Notes: a model not told the origin generated them from the letters alone. A stretch of DNA of 64,000 nt from Shewanella avicenniae (GCF_017354945.1 NZ_CP071503.1:682001-746000), one strand, 5' to 3'. Counted from the first letter of the stretch, positions 18,757 to 28,378 are shown. Translations and numbers: made by a program.

Positions 18757-19200
18757 TCAATATTCATCGTCTGCTTTGCCACGATTACAATCTAAACAGA
18801 GGATTTGCAGGTTATCTAGCGCTAACGCCAATTCTGGGTACTTTGAACGCGGCTTGATATGGTCAACTTCCACCGCAATGTTATGTTCCGCCTGAGTGCG
18901 ATTACAGATGGCACAACGATGTTCGCGCGTTTGCAGCACTTGTAAGCGCAGTTTGCGCCAAGCGCTGGACTGATAGAAATCGACATTGGCTTGCGGCTGC
19001 GCCATTTGCAGTTGCTCAGGATGATCAAAGGATTGATGTTGCCGCAGTTCGGGCGAGAAATAACTGGCAGAGATATCGGGCAGATGCTGATGTTGCTCTA
19101 ACCACTTGAAGATGCCGCGTTTAGCACTCAGCTCTGATTTGTATTTACGGGTACGGTATTTGGTGCCATCCCTGAGTGTAACTTCAATTTGCAGTTCCAT
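18757..19200 (-). CDS. HNH endonuclease-domain protein
   Basis: 147-residue protein whose C-terminal half is a compact HNH nuclease domain: CAIC, then VEVDHIKPRSKYPELALALDNLQILCLDCNRGKAD, i.e. the His-Asn-Asn core plus two CxxC zinc pairs. The N-terminal half (LRDGTKYRTRKYKSE...) looks like a small beta-rich domain of unknown role. ATG 19200 follows GGGAAC and is chosen over 19275. No methylase, integrase or phage gene adjoins it, so it is better seen as a housekeeping or orphan HNH protein than as part of a restriction system. Confidence 0.82.
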   Translation of the reverse strand: MELQIEVTLRDGTKYRTRKYKSELSAKRGIFKWLEQHQHLPDISASYFSPELRQHQSFDHPEQLQMAQPQANVDFYQSSAWRKLRLQVLQTREHRCAICNRTQAEHNIAVEVDHIKPRSKYPELALALDNLQILCLDCNRGKADDEY

Positions 19201-19390
19201 TGCGGTTCCCGTAAGCGTGTTTTGGTCAGCCGATTTTAACCTTATTTGCACAGCAAAAAGAAGTCGTCGCTTCACAGAGGTGAAACCGCATTATTCAAGT
19301 AAATTAATTGGATAAGGGATATTTGACCCAAGAAAGATTGGGCAAACAATAGTCACTTGCTTGCCCGTTTCTCAGGTGAGCTGCTATCGA

Positions 19391-19942
19391 TTAGCGCTTA
19401 CCATTGCGAGGGCGTTTATTTTTTGCTTTTGGACGAAAGTTTTGCAGCAGTTGCTGTACCGCTTGATAAGCTTTGCCAGAGGTCGCTTTACTGAACTGCA
19501 AGCGTTGCTTGCCTTGGCGAATTTCCAAGGTATCGGCCAATTGACGGCAGGCAATTTCGTGGTCAAATAGCATCATGGTTTGGCTTAATACCTTGCCTTG
19601 ACGATTCTTACGTTGTGACAAAATCCCTTTTTCGCCAATAAAATCCCAGCGGGCAGAGTAAAACTGCGGCACGCTCGACATCAATAATTTACAAGCCAAC
19701 AACCAGATAGCGGCACTGACCACTAATCCAACCCAGCCGTACCAAGGCAGATCTGCCGCGCTGTAAAACACGATAGGTAACAGTGAGGCTATCCACAGCA
19801 GGGCGATCACGCCGTTGGTTACAAACACTTGTGGATAGTTGGCTTGCACCATCTCTTTGGCCGAAATAGAAGGACGATACAGTAGCTTACCGAGGGATTT
19901 ACAAAGAATACGATGGTCTTGAGTCGCTGGGTTCTGTTGCAT
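19391..19942 (-). CDS. two-TM membrane protein of unknown function
   Basis: 183 residues: a hydrophilic start, two hydrophobic spans at about 44-62 and 68-90, then a cytoplasmic-looking segment (SARWDFIGEKGILSQRKNRQGKVLSQ) with a PH-like or YcxB-like beta pattern, and a very basic tail (RPKAKNKRPRNGKR). No family recognised with confidence. The basic tail could contact lipid headgroups or nucleic acid; that is inference. Confidence 0.65.
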   Translation of the reverse strand: MQQNPATQDHRILCKSLGKLLYRPSISAKEMVQANYPQVFVTNGVIALLWIASLLPIVFYSAADLPWYGWVGLVVSAAIWLLACKLLMSSVPQFYSARWDFIGEKGILSQRKNRQGKVLSQTMMLFDHEIACRQLADTLEIRQGKQRLQFSKATSGKAYQAVQQLLQNFRPKAKNKRPRNGKR

Positions 19943-20237
19943 TTAAGGCACCACAAAATTGAAATTTATCTCACTCTAAAGCGCGAAAACGCGGAAAACG
20001 CTCGGCCAAAGTAAGCACTGCTAAACTATGTGGGTTTGCTAAGGTGGGGATTCAAGTGCCGAGTGAAAGTAAATGCCGAGGGTGAGAGTTAGCTCACTTT
20101 TGCTACTGTCGCAGCGTGGCCAAAATTGGCGGATGCTGAACATACACGTTTTTTCACAATTAAAGCCTCTTTTGTCGCGGCATCTTCCGTTATACTGTTC
20201 TGCCATTAAGACCCACTGTTCTCAAATTCCTAATATT

Positions 20238-21464
20238 ATGAAGAAGATGATCTGCTCGTTGCTGGCGTGCATGAGCTTGTGTGCCAGTGTTGCGGTTCAC
20301 GCGGCAACAGCACCAAACGACACTCCCACCGTGATTATGATTTCATTGGATGGTTTCCGTTGGGACTACATTGAAAAGTTTGATGCCAAAAATATCGGTG
20401 CGATTGCCACGCATGGCGTACGTGCAGAACAGCTGCGCCCAGCCTATCCCACTAAGACGTTCCCTAACCATATCACCCTCGCGACCGGGCTTTATCCAAC
20501 CCATCATGGCATTGTCGATAACGACTTTTGTGATAAGCAGCGGCAACAGTGCTACAAAATGGGCGATGGTTTAAAAGACTCGACATGGTTGAAAGGTGTG
20601 CCGTTATGGAATCTGGCGGAGATGAACGGCGTCAAAGCTGCCACCTATTTCTGGCCTGAGTCCGATGCGCGTATCGGTGGCATGACACCATCTTATTACT
20701 TCCACTTTTCGCAACAAGCTGACTATCAAGATCGCATCGATCAAATGGTGGAGTGGCTCAAGTTGCCCGAGCAAGCAAGACCTCACTTTGTGATGGGCTA
20801 TTTTTCTGCGGTAGATACAGCAGGTCATCTGTTTGGCCCCGATGCGCCCGAAACGGCTGCCGCGGTGCAACAGGTGGATAAGCTGATTGGCCGTCTACGC
20901 GATCGATTAAAAGCCGAAGTGAATTTCCCGGTGAATTTGATTGTGGTGGCTGACCACGGTATGGCGACGATTGAGCCAAGCCAAGCAATTGATTATCAAC
21001 AGTTACCAATTGATAGCAGCAAATTTAATATCGTCAACGTGTCAACACGGTTGTTGATTTACGCCAAGCCTGACACCACCAAGGCGGATATTGCCGCACA
21101 ACAGCAAAAACTCGCCGTTGCAGCTCATGGTCGTTATCGCGTGCTGGATGAGCAGTATTTGGCGGCGCGGCATTACACCGATAGTGCTCGGATTGCCGAT
21201 GTGATTATCGAAGTCGATGCACCGGCATTATTCACCAAAAAGCCGTTAGCGGAGCGTGATCATCATGGCGCGCATGGCTTTAGTTACGTCAAAGATATGG
21301 GGGCGCTGTTTGTGGCAGAGGGTCCGGCTTTCAAGCAAGGTGTAATGCTTAAACCATTTGATAACGTGGATGTTTATCCTATGATTGCCCATATTTTAGG
21401 GCTGCCATTGCAGCAGCCGGTTGACGGTAATATCAAGGCATTACTGCCCGCATTAGCAGAATAA
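20238..21464 (+). CDS. secreted nucleotide pyrophosphatase/phosphodiesterase (ENPP-like)
   Basis: Alkaline-phosphatase-superfamily enzyme of the type I phosphodiesterase/nucleotide pyrophosphatase family, 408 residues with an N-terminal Sec signal (cleavage near residue 23). Metal and catalytic residues are visible: ISLDGFRWDY (Asp38), nucleophile Thr74 in PTKTFPNH, TAGHLFGPD and VVADHGMA, and a late His in HHGAHGF. It should split nucleotides or dinucleotides in the periplasm to nucleoside monophosphates. The acid phosphatase gene 45 bases downstream could then release nucleoside and phosphate. ATG 20238 gives a clean signal peptide, although the Shine-Dalgarno sequence is poor. Confidence 0.9.
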   Translation: MKKMICSLLACMSLCASVAVHAATAPNDTPTVIMISLDGFRWDYIEKFDAKNIGAIATHGVRAEQLRPAYPTKTFPNHITLATGLYPTHHGIVDNDFCDKQRQQCYKMGDGLKDSTWLKGVPLWNLAEMNGVKAATYFWPESDARIGGMTPSYYFHFSQQADYQDRIDQMVEWLKLPEQARPHFVMGYFSAVDTAGHLFGPDAPETAAAVQQVDKLIGRLRDRLKAEVNFPVNLIVVADHGMATIEPSQAIDYQQLPIDSSKFNIVNVSTRLLIYAKPDTTKADIAAQQQKLAVAAHGRYRVLDEQYLAARHYTDSARIADVIIEVDAPALFTKKPLAERDHHGAHGFSYVKDMGALFVAEGPAFKQGVMLKPFDNVDVYPMIAHILGLPLQQPVDGNIKALLPALAE

Positions 21465-21509
21465 CACGGCCGCTTTTGGCCAACAGTGATATCGAGTTTT
21501 GAGGAAATT

Positions 21510-22316
21510 ATGAAATTAGCGCACCTTTTCGTTCCATTAGCGTTAGTGGCGGCAGCCGCTCAGGCTGAGGCTCCAATGAATCATGCCGCCATGGAGCTTG
21601 TGGCGCAAAACACCCAAAGCGTGGTGTGGATGCAACATTCAGGTGAATACCGCGCGCTTTGTTACCAAGCGTACAACATGGCGAAAGTCGCCTTTGAGCT
21701 GGCCAAAACCAAACAGCAGGGCAAATTAGCGGTGATGGTGGATTTAGATGAAACCATGGTTGATAACTCACCCTATGCGGCTTGGCAGTTACTGCATCAT
21801 CAAGGCTATACCACCGAAGGTTGGGATGCTTGGGTGAACAGCGTACAAACTCCAGCCATTGCGGGCGCGGTCGATTTGGCAAACTTTGTCACGGCCAATG
21901 GCGGCACCATGTTTTATGTGTCAAACCGCTCAGATCGCACCTTTGCCGCAACTCAGCAAAACTTGCAAAAGCTGGGGTTCCCAAATGTGACTGAGTTTAC
22001 CCTGCGTTTGAAGAAAGACACTTCGAACAAAGCACCACGCTTGGCGTCTATTGAGCAAGATGGTTACAAAGTGGTGTTGTTTATGGGGGACAACCTAAAT
22101 GATTTCCCTGAAATCAACACCTATCATCAGCAGCAACAGCCACGCAATGCGCTGGTTGATGCCAACAAGGATGCCTTTGGTCATAAGTTTATTTTGCTGC
22201 CAAACCCATCATATGGTGATTGGGAACCGGCCATGGCGAAAGATTACTATCAGTTGACTGACGGGCAAAAATTGGACGTGCGCCAGCAAAGTCTGCGCCC
22301 GTGGCAGCAAAAGTAA
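21510..22316 (+). CDS. e(P4)-family 5'-nucleotidase / class C acid phosphatase
   Basis: 268-residue HAD-superfamily phosphatase of the lipoprotein e(P4) group. The DxD motif VDLDETMVDNS places nucleophile Asp78 and acid/base Asp80; the C-terminal FMGDNLNDF supplies the last metal ligands. ATG 21510 is preceded by GAGGAA. The leader ends AAQA-EA with no cysteine, so unlike e(P4) itself it is predicted to be a soluble periplasmic protein, not a lipoprotein. With the ENPP gene upstream it makes a nucleotide-degradation pair: pyrophosphate bond first, phosphate ester second. Confidence 0.9.
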   Translation: MKLAHLFVPLALVAAAAQAEAPMNHAAMELVAQNTQSVVWMQHSGEYRALCYQAYNMAKVAFELAKTKQQGKLAVMVDLDETMVDNSPYAAWQLLHHQGYTTEGWDAWVNSVQTPAIAGAVDLANFVTANGGTMFYVSNRSDRTFAATQQNLQKLGFPNVTEFTLRLKKDTSNKAPRLASIEQDGYKVVLFMGDNLNDFPEINTYHQQQQPRNALVDANKDAFGHKFILLPNPSYGDWEPAMAKDYYQLTDGQKLDVRQQSLRPWQQK

Positions 22317-22346
22317 TTTGTGAATAAGTTGCTTGTGAATACTAAT

Positions 22347-22374
22347 AAAAAACCCCGAAAATTCGGGGTTTTTT
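22347..22374. terminator. bidirectional rho-independent terminator
   Basis: Stem AAAAAACCCCGAA / TTCGGGGTTTTTT with a very short loop, between the acid phosphatase gene and the convergent EEP hydrolase gene. Confidence 0.88.
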
Positions 22375-22392
22375 AATGGGTTATCACTCTCG

Positions 22393-23604
22393 TTACGGCA
22401 GTGGTGTTAATTCGACGGTCAGCCAAACTAAGCGATGATCGGATGATGCACCGCGGTTTTTAATCAAGCGAAATAGCGGGCTGGATTTTTCAGGCCAGAA
22501 AACACCGCCTTCAATAATCTTCATACCAGCCTTTGAGGGCAGAACATAATCCGCGCGCTCTTTCCATGACGCGGTAAAGGCTTTTGCATGCGGGTTATTT
22601 TTCTCATACGCCTCGCCGCCTTTGCTGGTTGGGGTGTAGCTGCCGTTCACCAATGGATGATCCAATAACTGCCGTATAGCGCCACTTTGCTCAGCACTTT
22701 TATATGGGGCTGAGTTCATATCGCCAACAAACACGAAGCGAGCATTTTGCTCAAAGCCGCCTTGTTTGCCTTGGTCATCGACAATATAGCCCGCGGCTTC
22801 AGCGCCATTGAGGTAGTCAGCCCACAAGCGGATTTCGTCATAGTTACGTAAGCCATTACGATTTTCAGGGCCATCAAATACCGGTGGGGTTGGATGTGCC
22901 GCCAAGACATGCAGCCATTCACCATTCACATTGACTGGCACGTCCCAGTGCGATTTAGACGATAACCGCAGCTGTTGCCACTCTTCATCGCTATACCACG
23001 ATTGCTGCGTTTGTGGGTCAACTGGGCGCTGCGCATTGGGCATGCTGGCCCATTTTAGCTGCTGAAAACTGCGCACATGTTCGCTGTCGATGGGGTAGCG
23101 CGATAACACCACCATGCCATATTGGCCGGGATAGAAGCCAAAGCCCCACGCATCACCGCCGACACCGGACGCTTTGCCATCATGGTCGAGGTCAAAGGGC
23201 GATGGCTCACCAGTGTTGACCGGTGCAATGTAGAAATAAGGGTAATCAATCGCCTCTGCGCCTTGCTGTGGTTGATTGAGATAGCGGCGAATAAAGGCTT
23301 TCACCCCGACGTTTGCATCGGCGATGTAGTCAAATTCATTCAGTAATACGATGTCAGGGCGTACCCGTTGCAATATTTCGGCAATATTACGGATTTGCGG
23401 ATTGTCATCTTTTTGTAACAAAGTTTGTAGCTTGTTCGAAGTGGGGATTTTTTGCCCTTGTTCTAAGTAGTTACTGCCTTCCATACTGACATTGAACGTG
23501 GCAATTTTGAGCTGTTGGTTGTTAGCTGACATGGCATTGTTACTAGTTAAAGGTAATAAAAACAAAAAGATATATTTTAACGAATTAACCCAGAGCGGTC
23601 GCAT
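22393..23604 (-). CDS. secreted endonuclease/exonuclease/phosphatase-family hydrolase
   Basis: 403-residue protein with a signal peptide (hydrophobic stretch to about residue 27) and a single EEP domain. Landmarks: IATFNVSMEG at the start of the fold, LLNEFDYI (metal-binding Glu), HPTPPVFDGPE, FVGDMNSAP, and SSDHRLVW near the end. The family covers DNases, sphingomyelinases and sugar-phosphate hydrolases; the inserts here do not tell which. Being next to nucleotide-degrading genes, a nuclease or phosphoesterase role is likely. GAGG lies before the ATG. Confidence 0.85.
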   Translation of the reverse strand: MRPLWVNSLKYIFLFLLPLTSNNAMSANNQQLKIATFNVSMEGSNYLEQGQKIPTSNKLQTLLQKDDNPQIRNIAEILQRVRPDIVLLNEFDYIADANVGVKAFIRRYLNQPQQGAEAIDYPYFYIAPVNTGEPSPFDLDHDGKASGVGGDAWGFGFYPGQYGMVVLSRYPIDSEHVRSFQQLKWASMPNAQRPVDPQTQQSWYSDEEWQQLRLSSKSHWDVPVNVNGEWLHVLAAHPTPPVFDGPENRNGLRNYDEIRLWADYLNGAEAAGYIVDDQGKQGGFEQNARFVFVGDMNSAPYKSAEQSGAIRQLLDHPLVNGSYTPTSKGGEAYEKNNPHAKAFTASWKERADYVLPSKAGMKIIEGGVFWPEKSSPLFRLIKNRGASSDHRLVWLTVELTPLP

Positions 23605-23695
23605 GAGAACCTCGTGACGAGATTGGAAAAAATTTGGCCGTAATGTTTATTTTCCGGTCAAAAAAGAAACAATTGTGTGTATGATGAGGCAGTGT

Positions 23696-23763
23696 TAAAC
23701 AAAAGTGTAACGCTTTTATGGTATAACACGACCTCGTTGGCTGGAGTGTACCCTTGGCCAACG
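23696..23763 (+). promoter_or_regulatory. putative promoter and leader hairpin of the Oar-like receptor gene
   Basis: An extended -10 box TGGTATAAC (hexamer 23722-23727) has a poor -35 candidate TTAAAC at 23696. Transcription would begin near 23734, directly at a stem CGTTGGC (23735-23741) / GCCAACG (23757-23763). Further down is GTTACG-AA-CGTAAC (23771-23784) and another CGTAAC at 23791. The leader before the ATG is about 90 bases. A 5' stem might stabilise the mRNA; prediction only. Confidence 0.4.
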
Positions 23764-23826
23764 CGGTTTAGTTACGAACGTAACGGTTTACGTAACAAAC
23801 ATCAATATAAAAACTCAGGGGATCTA

Positions 23827-26800
23827 ATGATGATTCAGGGATTTACCAAAAGCCGTTTAGCCTTGGCACTGACACTTGCCATCGGCGCATCTTCAATGGC
23901 CTACGCTGCAGACACGACGTCTTCTATGCGTGGTACCATTTCAGGACCTGACGGACAGCCAGCTCCTAACACCAAAATTACATTGATTCACCAGCCATCA
24001 GGCACTGTGACCGAAGTAACGACTAACGCCTCTGGTGCGTTCAGTGCGTCTGGTCTGCGTGTAGGTGGTCCATATCAGATCATTATCGATTCTGACGTGT
24101 ATCAAGACACTGTAGAAAGCGACATCTTCCTGCAATTGGGTCAAACCTTCCGTTTGAATGAACAATTGCAAGCTGCAAGTAACGTTGAGCGTATCACCGT
24201 TACTGGTAGCCGTATTGCAATGACCAACAACAGTGGTAGTTCTAGCACTTTTGGTCTTGATGCAATTGAAAATGCACCTTCTTTCAACCGTGATTTGAAA
24301 GACATCATCCGCCAAAACCCACTGGCTTCTACTCTGGGTGGTTCTGACAACGCGATGTCTGTTGCAGGTCAAAACCCTAAGTTCAACAGCATCAGTGTGG
24401 ACGGTGTTGGCTTGAACGATGACTTTGGTCTGAACTCAAACGGTTACCCAACCCAACGTTCTCCTGTATCTATGGATGCAATTGAACAGGTATCAATCGA
24501 AACCAACCCATTTGACGCTAAATACGGTGGTTTTACTGGTGCGCGTGTTAACGCAGTAACCAAGTCAGGTACCAACGAATTCCACGGCGGTGTTTTCTAT
24601 GAAAAGACTGACGATAGCTGGGCGGGTAAAGCGAAGAACCCTAATACTGGTGCAAAAGTTGATGTTACCGGTGTTGAAAGTGAAACCTATGGCTTTAACT
24701 TGGGTGGTCCGCTGATCAAAGACAAACTGTTCTTCTTCGTTAACTATGAAGATTTCAGCAAGCCAGAAACTGCAAACTATGGCCCTGAAGGTTCAGGCGC
24801 GCCAAACGAAACTGTTTGGACGATGGCCGATTATCAACGCGTTCGCGATTTCACTAACCAAACTTATGGGTTTGATATCGGTGATTGGAACGCAAGCCCA
24901 GAAGTTACCGACAAGAAGTACATGGCAAAAATCGACTGGAACGTGAATAACGACCATCGTTTAGCCTTTACTTACAACAAAGTGAAAGGTAACCAACTGC
25001 GCAATACCACTAGTAATGAAGACACACTGCGTGCTTCTACTAACTGGTATGACAATATTCAAGATATGGAAAGCTACTCACTGCAATGGTTTGCAGATTG
25101 GACAGATAGTTTTTCTACTGAATTAGCAGTGTCTTACAAAGATGTGGCGACAGGTCAAATCCCTCCTAGCAAGGCAATTGGTCAAGTCACTATTTATACC
25201 GATGCTGATCATGATCATGAGTTAGTCTTCGGTCCTGACTATGCTCGTCAAGCAAACGAACTGCAAACCAAAACTTGGAAAGTTGATTTGTCAGCTGAAT
25301 ATCTGCTGGGTGATCACAAGTTGTCTGCAGGTTGGAACTACGAACGTTTAGACATCTTCAACCTGTATGCTCGTAACGCTTTGGGTGCTTGGGAATTTGA
25401 CAGCATTGCGGATTATGAAGCGGGTAATGCTTCAACTTTATATTATGCAAACGCCTACACTGGTGACGTGAATGATGCTGCGGCTAACTTCGTTATCGGT
25501 ACTAACGCGTTGTACGTTCAAGATGAGTGGGCACTGAGCGATAGCATCGACTTGGTTTATGGTCTGCGTTACGAACGTTATTTTGCAGACGACAAGCCAG
25601 CATTCAACCAAACCTTCTTCGACCGTTACGGCTTCTCTAACCAAGAAAACTTAGACGGCTTGGATATCCTGCTGCCACGTTTAGGTTTGACTTGGTATGC
25701 AACTGATGCCCTGACTGTTCGCGCTGGTGCTGGTCGTTACAGCGGCGGTAAACCTAACGTATGGTTGTCTAACGCCTTCAGTAACGATGGTGTGACCTTG
25801 GTGAGCTTTAGTGATCGCTCAATGCCAGATGATAGCTATCTGACTAACGTCGATATCCGTGGTGTGCCTGCTGAAGTGCAAGCAACACTGCAACCAGGCG
25901 ATGGTGAAGTGAACCCAATCGACCCTAACTTCAAAGTACCATCAATCTGGCGCTTTAGCTTAGGCTTTGATTACACCTTCGATATTCCAAGCATGGGCGA
26001 TGGCTACCTGTGGCATGCTGAAGCTATTCACGCGAAGAATAAAGACGATAACGCATGGCGTAACCTGAACTCTGCTCCTACTGGTGAAGTCACTTCAGAT
26101 GGTCGCATTGTTTACGCACCACTTAATGGTGACCGTTACGACCTGATGCTGACTAACGCTGACAAGAGCGGTAAGTCTACCATTCTGACCACTAGTTTGA
26201 GCAAAGAATGGGAAAACGGCCTGTCAATGAGCATGTCTTATACCCATCAGGATGTTGATGAAGGTAACGCTGGTACCTCTTCTACTGCAAGTTCTAACTA
26301 CGGTTATAACTACGTGATTGACCGTAACGAAGACTATGTGGGCACTAGCTACTATGAAATCAAACATAGCTTGAAGCTGACGCTGGGTTACTCTCATGAG
26401 TTCTTCCAAGGATATGAGACCAAGTTCAATGCGTTCTTCGAACGTCGTTCTGGTCAACCATTTACTTGGGCAATGCGTCGTCCAGGCACTGCACTGGGTG
26501 ATCCATCACGTTTGACTAGCACCGCTGCACTGTATCTGCCATATATCCCTACTGGTCCAGATGACACAACTGTAGGTTATGCGAATAACTTCTCTTACGA
26601 GCAGTTTATGAATGATTACGTCATTCCTGCAGGTTTAGAAGGTTACGCGGGTGGTTTTGCGGATAAGAACGCGGGTACTAGCCCATGGATTAACACCATG
26701 GACGTGTCTATTTCTCAAGAAGTTCCAGGTTTCATGAAAGGACATAAAGGTCAGATCTATCTGACTGTACAAAACTTCCTGAACCTGTTGAATGATGATT

Positions 26801-26970
26801 GGGGTCAAGTTGAGACCAACGGTTACTCTAAGCGTTTTGCTGATTTCTCTGTGGCTAATGATGGTCAAATCATCTATAGCCCACTGAGCAGCGGCTTGTA
26901 TAAAGACCCAACATGGGAAGATGAGCGCTCTACTTGGTACCTGAAAATTGGTGTTAAATACACCTTCTAA
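23827..26970 (+). CDS. Oar-like TonB-dependent receptor with carboxypeptidase-regulatory-like domain
   Basis: 1047-residue outer-membrane receptor. After a signal peptide (cleaved near residue 27) comes a transthyretin-like CarboxypepD_reg domain (about 31-105: GTISGPDGQPAPNTKITL), then the plug (VERITVTGSRI ... PTQRSPVSMDAIEQVSI...GGFTGARVNAVTKSGTNEFHGGVFYE) and a long beta-barrel ending WYLKIGVKYTF with the C-terminal aromatic. This is the OmpA-related/Oar type common in Shewanella and myxobacteria, whose substrate is usually unknown (peptides or oligomers proposed). Start supported by AGGGGA; codon use is strikingly optimal (CGT, GGT, AAC), suggesting high expression. Stand-alone unit with its own terminator. 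Confidence 0.9.
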   Translation: MMIQGFTKSRLALALTLAIGASSMAYAADTTSSMRGTISGPDGQPAPNTKITLIHQPSGTVTEVTTNASGAFSASGLRVGGPYQIIIDSDVYQDTVESDIFLQLGQTFRLNEQLQAASNVERITVTGSRIAMTNNSGSSSTFGLDAIENAPSFNRDLKDIIRQNPLASTLGGSDNAMSVAGQNPKFNSISVDGVGLNDDFGLNSNGYPTQRSPVSMDAIEQVSIETNPFDAKYGGFTGARVNAVTKSGTNEFHGGVFYEKTDDSWAGKAKNPNTGAKVDVTGVESETYGFNLGGPLIKDKLFFFVNYEDFSKPETANYGPEGSGAPNETVWTMADYQRVRDFTNQTYGFDIGDWNASPEVTDKKYMAKIDWNVNNDHRLAFTYNKVKGNQLRNTTSNEDTLRASTNWYDNIQDMESYSLQWFADWTDSFSTELAVSYKDVATGQIPPSKAIGQVTIYTDADHDHELVFGPDYARQANELQTKTWKVDLSAEYLLGDHKLSAGWNYERLDIFNLYARNALGAWEFDSIADYEAGNASTLYYANAYTGDVNDAAANFVIGTNALYVQDEWALSDSIDLVYGLRYERYFADDKPAFNQTFFDRYGFSNQENLDGLDILLPRLGLTWYATDALTVRAGAGRYSGGKPNVWLSNAFSNDGVTLVSFSDRSMPDDSYLTNVDIRGVPAEVQATLQPGDGEVNPIDPNFKVPSIWRFSLGFDYTFDIPSMGDGYLWHAEAIHAKNKDDNAWRNLNSAPTGEVTSDGRIVYAPLNGDRYDLMLTNADKSGKSTILTTSLSKEWENGLSMSMSYTHQDVDEGNAGTSSTASSNYGYNYVIDRNEDYVGTSYYEIKHSLKLTLGYSHEFFQGYETKFNAFFERRSGQPFTWAMRRPGTALGDPSRLTSTAALYLPYIPTGPDDTTVGYANNFSYEQFMNDYVIPAGLEGYAGGFADKNAGTSPWINTMDVSISQEVPGFMKGHKGQIYLTVQNFLNLLNDDWGQVETNGYSKRFADFSVANDGQIIYSPLSSGLYKDPTWEDERSTWYLKIGVKYTF

Positions 26971-27005
26971 TTTCAGTTAGCCAATACGCTAAATCTACTT
27001 AAATG

Positions 27006-27040
27006 AAAAATCCGATGGTGTTGCACCATCGGATTTTTTT
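27006..27040 (+). terminator. rho-independent terminator of the Oar-like gene
   Basis: Stem AAAAATCCGATGGTG / CACCATCGGATTTTT, loop of three to five bases, followed by extra Ts. Located 36 bases after the stop codon. Confidence 0.9.
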
Positions 27041-27075
27041 ATGCAGTCGATTTACGTCAGTGCGGTGTGAGCAAT

Positions 27076-27103
27076 AAAAATGCCGCTCATGACATGAGCG
27101 GCA
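27076..27103 (-). terminator. rho-independent terminator of asnC
   Basis: Stem TGCCGCTCAT-GAC-ATGAGCGGCA at 27081-27103; on the minus strand it is followed by a run of five Us, so it ends the asnC transcript. Confidence 0.85.
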
Positions 27104-27127
27104 TCAATCACCACAACCCGAAATATA

Positions 27128-27589
27128 TTAAGGTTTTACTGCGCGAGAAATCGGGTTCTGTAGACTAATCAGTGTTTCAGTCGACTGAATTTCATCAATC
27201 GATTGAATACGATTAATCAGTACATGCTGCAACGCATCGATTGACTGGCACATGACCTTGGCGAAAATGCTGTAATTACCGGTAGTGTAATAAGCCTCAA
27301 CCACTTCTTCTAAGGCATCTAGCTTGGCCAGCGCTGAAGGATAATCTCCGGCACTTTTAAGATTGATACCAATAAAGCAGCAAACGTCATAGCCCAGTGC
27401 TTTTGGATTAACAGTAATCTGAGCACCGGTAATGATGCCCGCTTGCTTCATCTTTTCAACGCGCACATGGATGGTACCAGCACTCACGTTAAAGCGTTTT
27501 GCTAATTCCGCGAACGGCGTTCTCGCGTCCTGCATCAACGCCTCGAGGATCTGGTTGTCTAGCTGATCTCTTTGGAATGATGTATCCAC
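27128..27589 (-). CDS. asnC: transcriptional regulator AsnC
   Basis: 153-residue Lrp/AsnC-family regulator. Nearly the whole length matches E. coli AsnC, including the helix-turn-helix with AELAKRFNVSAGTIHVRVEKMKQAGIITGA and the ligand-binding RAM domain with AYYTTGNYSIF and the stretch SIDALQHVLINRIQSIDEIQ. AsnC activates asparagine synthetase asnA in response to low asparagine; no asnA adjoins it here. Own terminator at 27076. Confidence 0.92.
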   Translation of the reverse strand: MDTSFQRDQLDNQILEALMQDARTPFAELAKRFNVSAGTIHVRVEKMKQAGIITGAQITVNPKALGYDVCCFIGINLKSAGDYPSALAKLDALEEVVEAYYTTGNYSIFAKVMCQSIDALQHVLINRIQSIDEIQSTETLISLQNPISRAVKP

Positions 27590-27700
27590 AACAACTTGCC
27601 TTATGTTCCTATAAACAGCACAAATTTACGTGTTTTATTAGTTAATTGCCAGTGATCCACATCATCTAATGCAAGATTAACTGTAAACTATTCCTTAAAC

Positions 27701-28378
27701 TCACTGTTCGTTAATCGGATGTAAAAACGGTACGGCAGCATAAAAGGTCATGGATTTTTTTGTGTAAGGATGATCTACTGTTAAATAGGTTGCGTGCAGC
27801 AGAAGTCTCTGTGACATCGTCTTGGCAACACTATCTGCATAAAAATTATCCCCCAAAATAGGATGGCCTAACGCCATCATATGCAAGCGCAATTGGTGAG
27901 AGCGGCCAGTGACTGGCATCAGTTTGACTAATGTGGAGTTTTTGCCTTTGCTGATCACTTCGTAGTGAGTTACAGAGGGCTTACCTATGTCATGATCGAT
28001 TTTTTGCTTGGGACGATTTGGCCAATCACAGATCAACGGTAAATCCACCGTGCCCGAGTTGTGACGCATATGACCTGCGACCCGCGCATAGTAAACCTTG
28101 TTGGTTTCACGTTCTTGAAATTGGCGCTTAAGCTCACGCTCAGCATTGCGGCGCAGGGCCAGCAACAACACACCAGAGGTTGCCATATCGAGTCGATGAA
28201 CCACCTGCGCACCTTCGTGCAGCTGAAGTACGCGGCTATAGGCACTGTCATAATGTTCTGCTGCGCGGCCGGGCACGGACAATAAACCGGAAGGTTTATC
28301 GATCACTATGATGTCTTTATCCTGGTACAGGATATTTAACCACGGGATCATCGGCGGCTGGTAAACAAAATCACTCAT
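27701..28378 (-). CDS. rluA: tRNA U32 / 23S rRNA U746 pseudouridine synthase RluA
   Basis: 225-residue pseudouridine synthase. The catalytic motif HRLDMATSG places Asp64 at the same number as in E. coli RluA; KPSGLLSVPGR, the LPLICDWPNRPKQK segment and TGRSHQLRLHM also match. RluA dually modifies U746 of 23S rRNA and U32 of several tRNAs. It lacks the S4 domain of RluC/RluD, as expected. It lies upstream of asnC on the same strand with a 111-base gap. Confidence 0.93.
   Translation of the reverse strand: MSDFVYQPPMIPWLNILYQDKDIIVIDKPSGLLSVPGRAAEHYDSAYSRVLQLHEGAQVVHRLDMATSGVLLLALRRNAERELKRQFQERETNKVYYARVAGHMRHNSGTVDLPLICDWPNRPKQKIDHDIGKPSVTHYEVISKGKNSTLVKLMPVTGRSHQLRLHMMALGHPILGDNFYADSVAKTMSQRLLLHATYLTVDHPYTKKSMTFYAAVPFLHPINEQ

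Noticed and set aside
18757..19200. HNH protein as part of a restriction or phage module
   Set aside because: Neighbours are a peptide transporter and a small membrane protein; no methylase, terminase or integrase is near.
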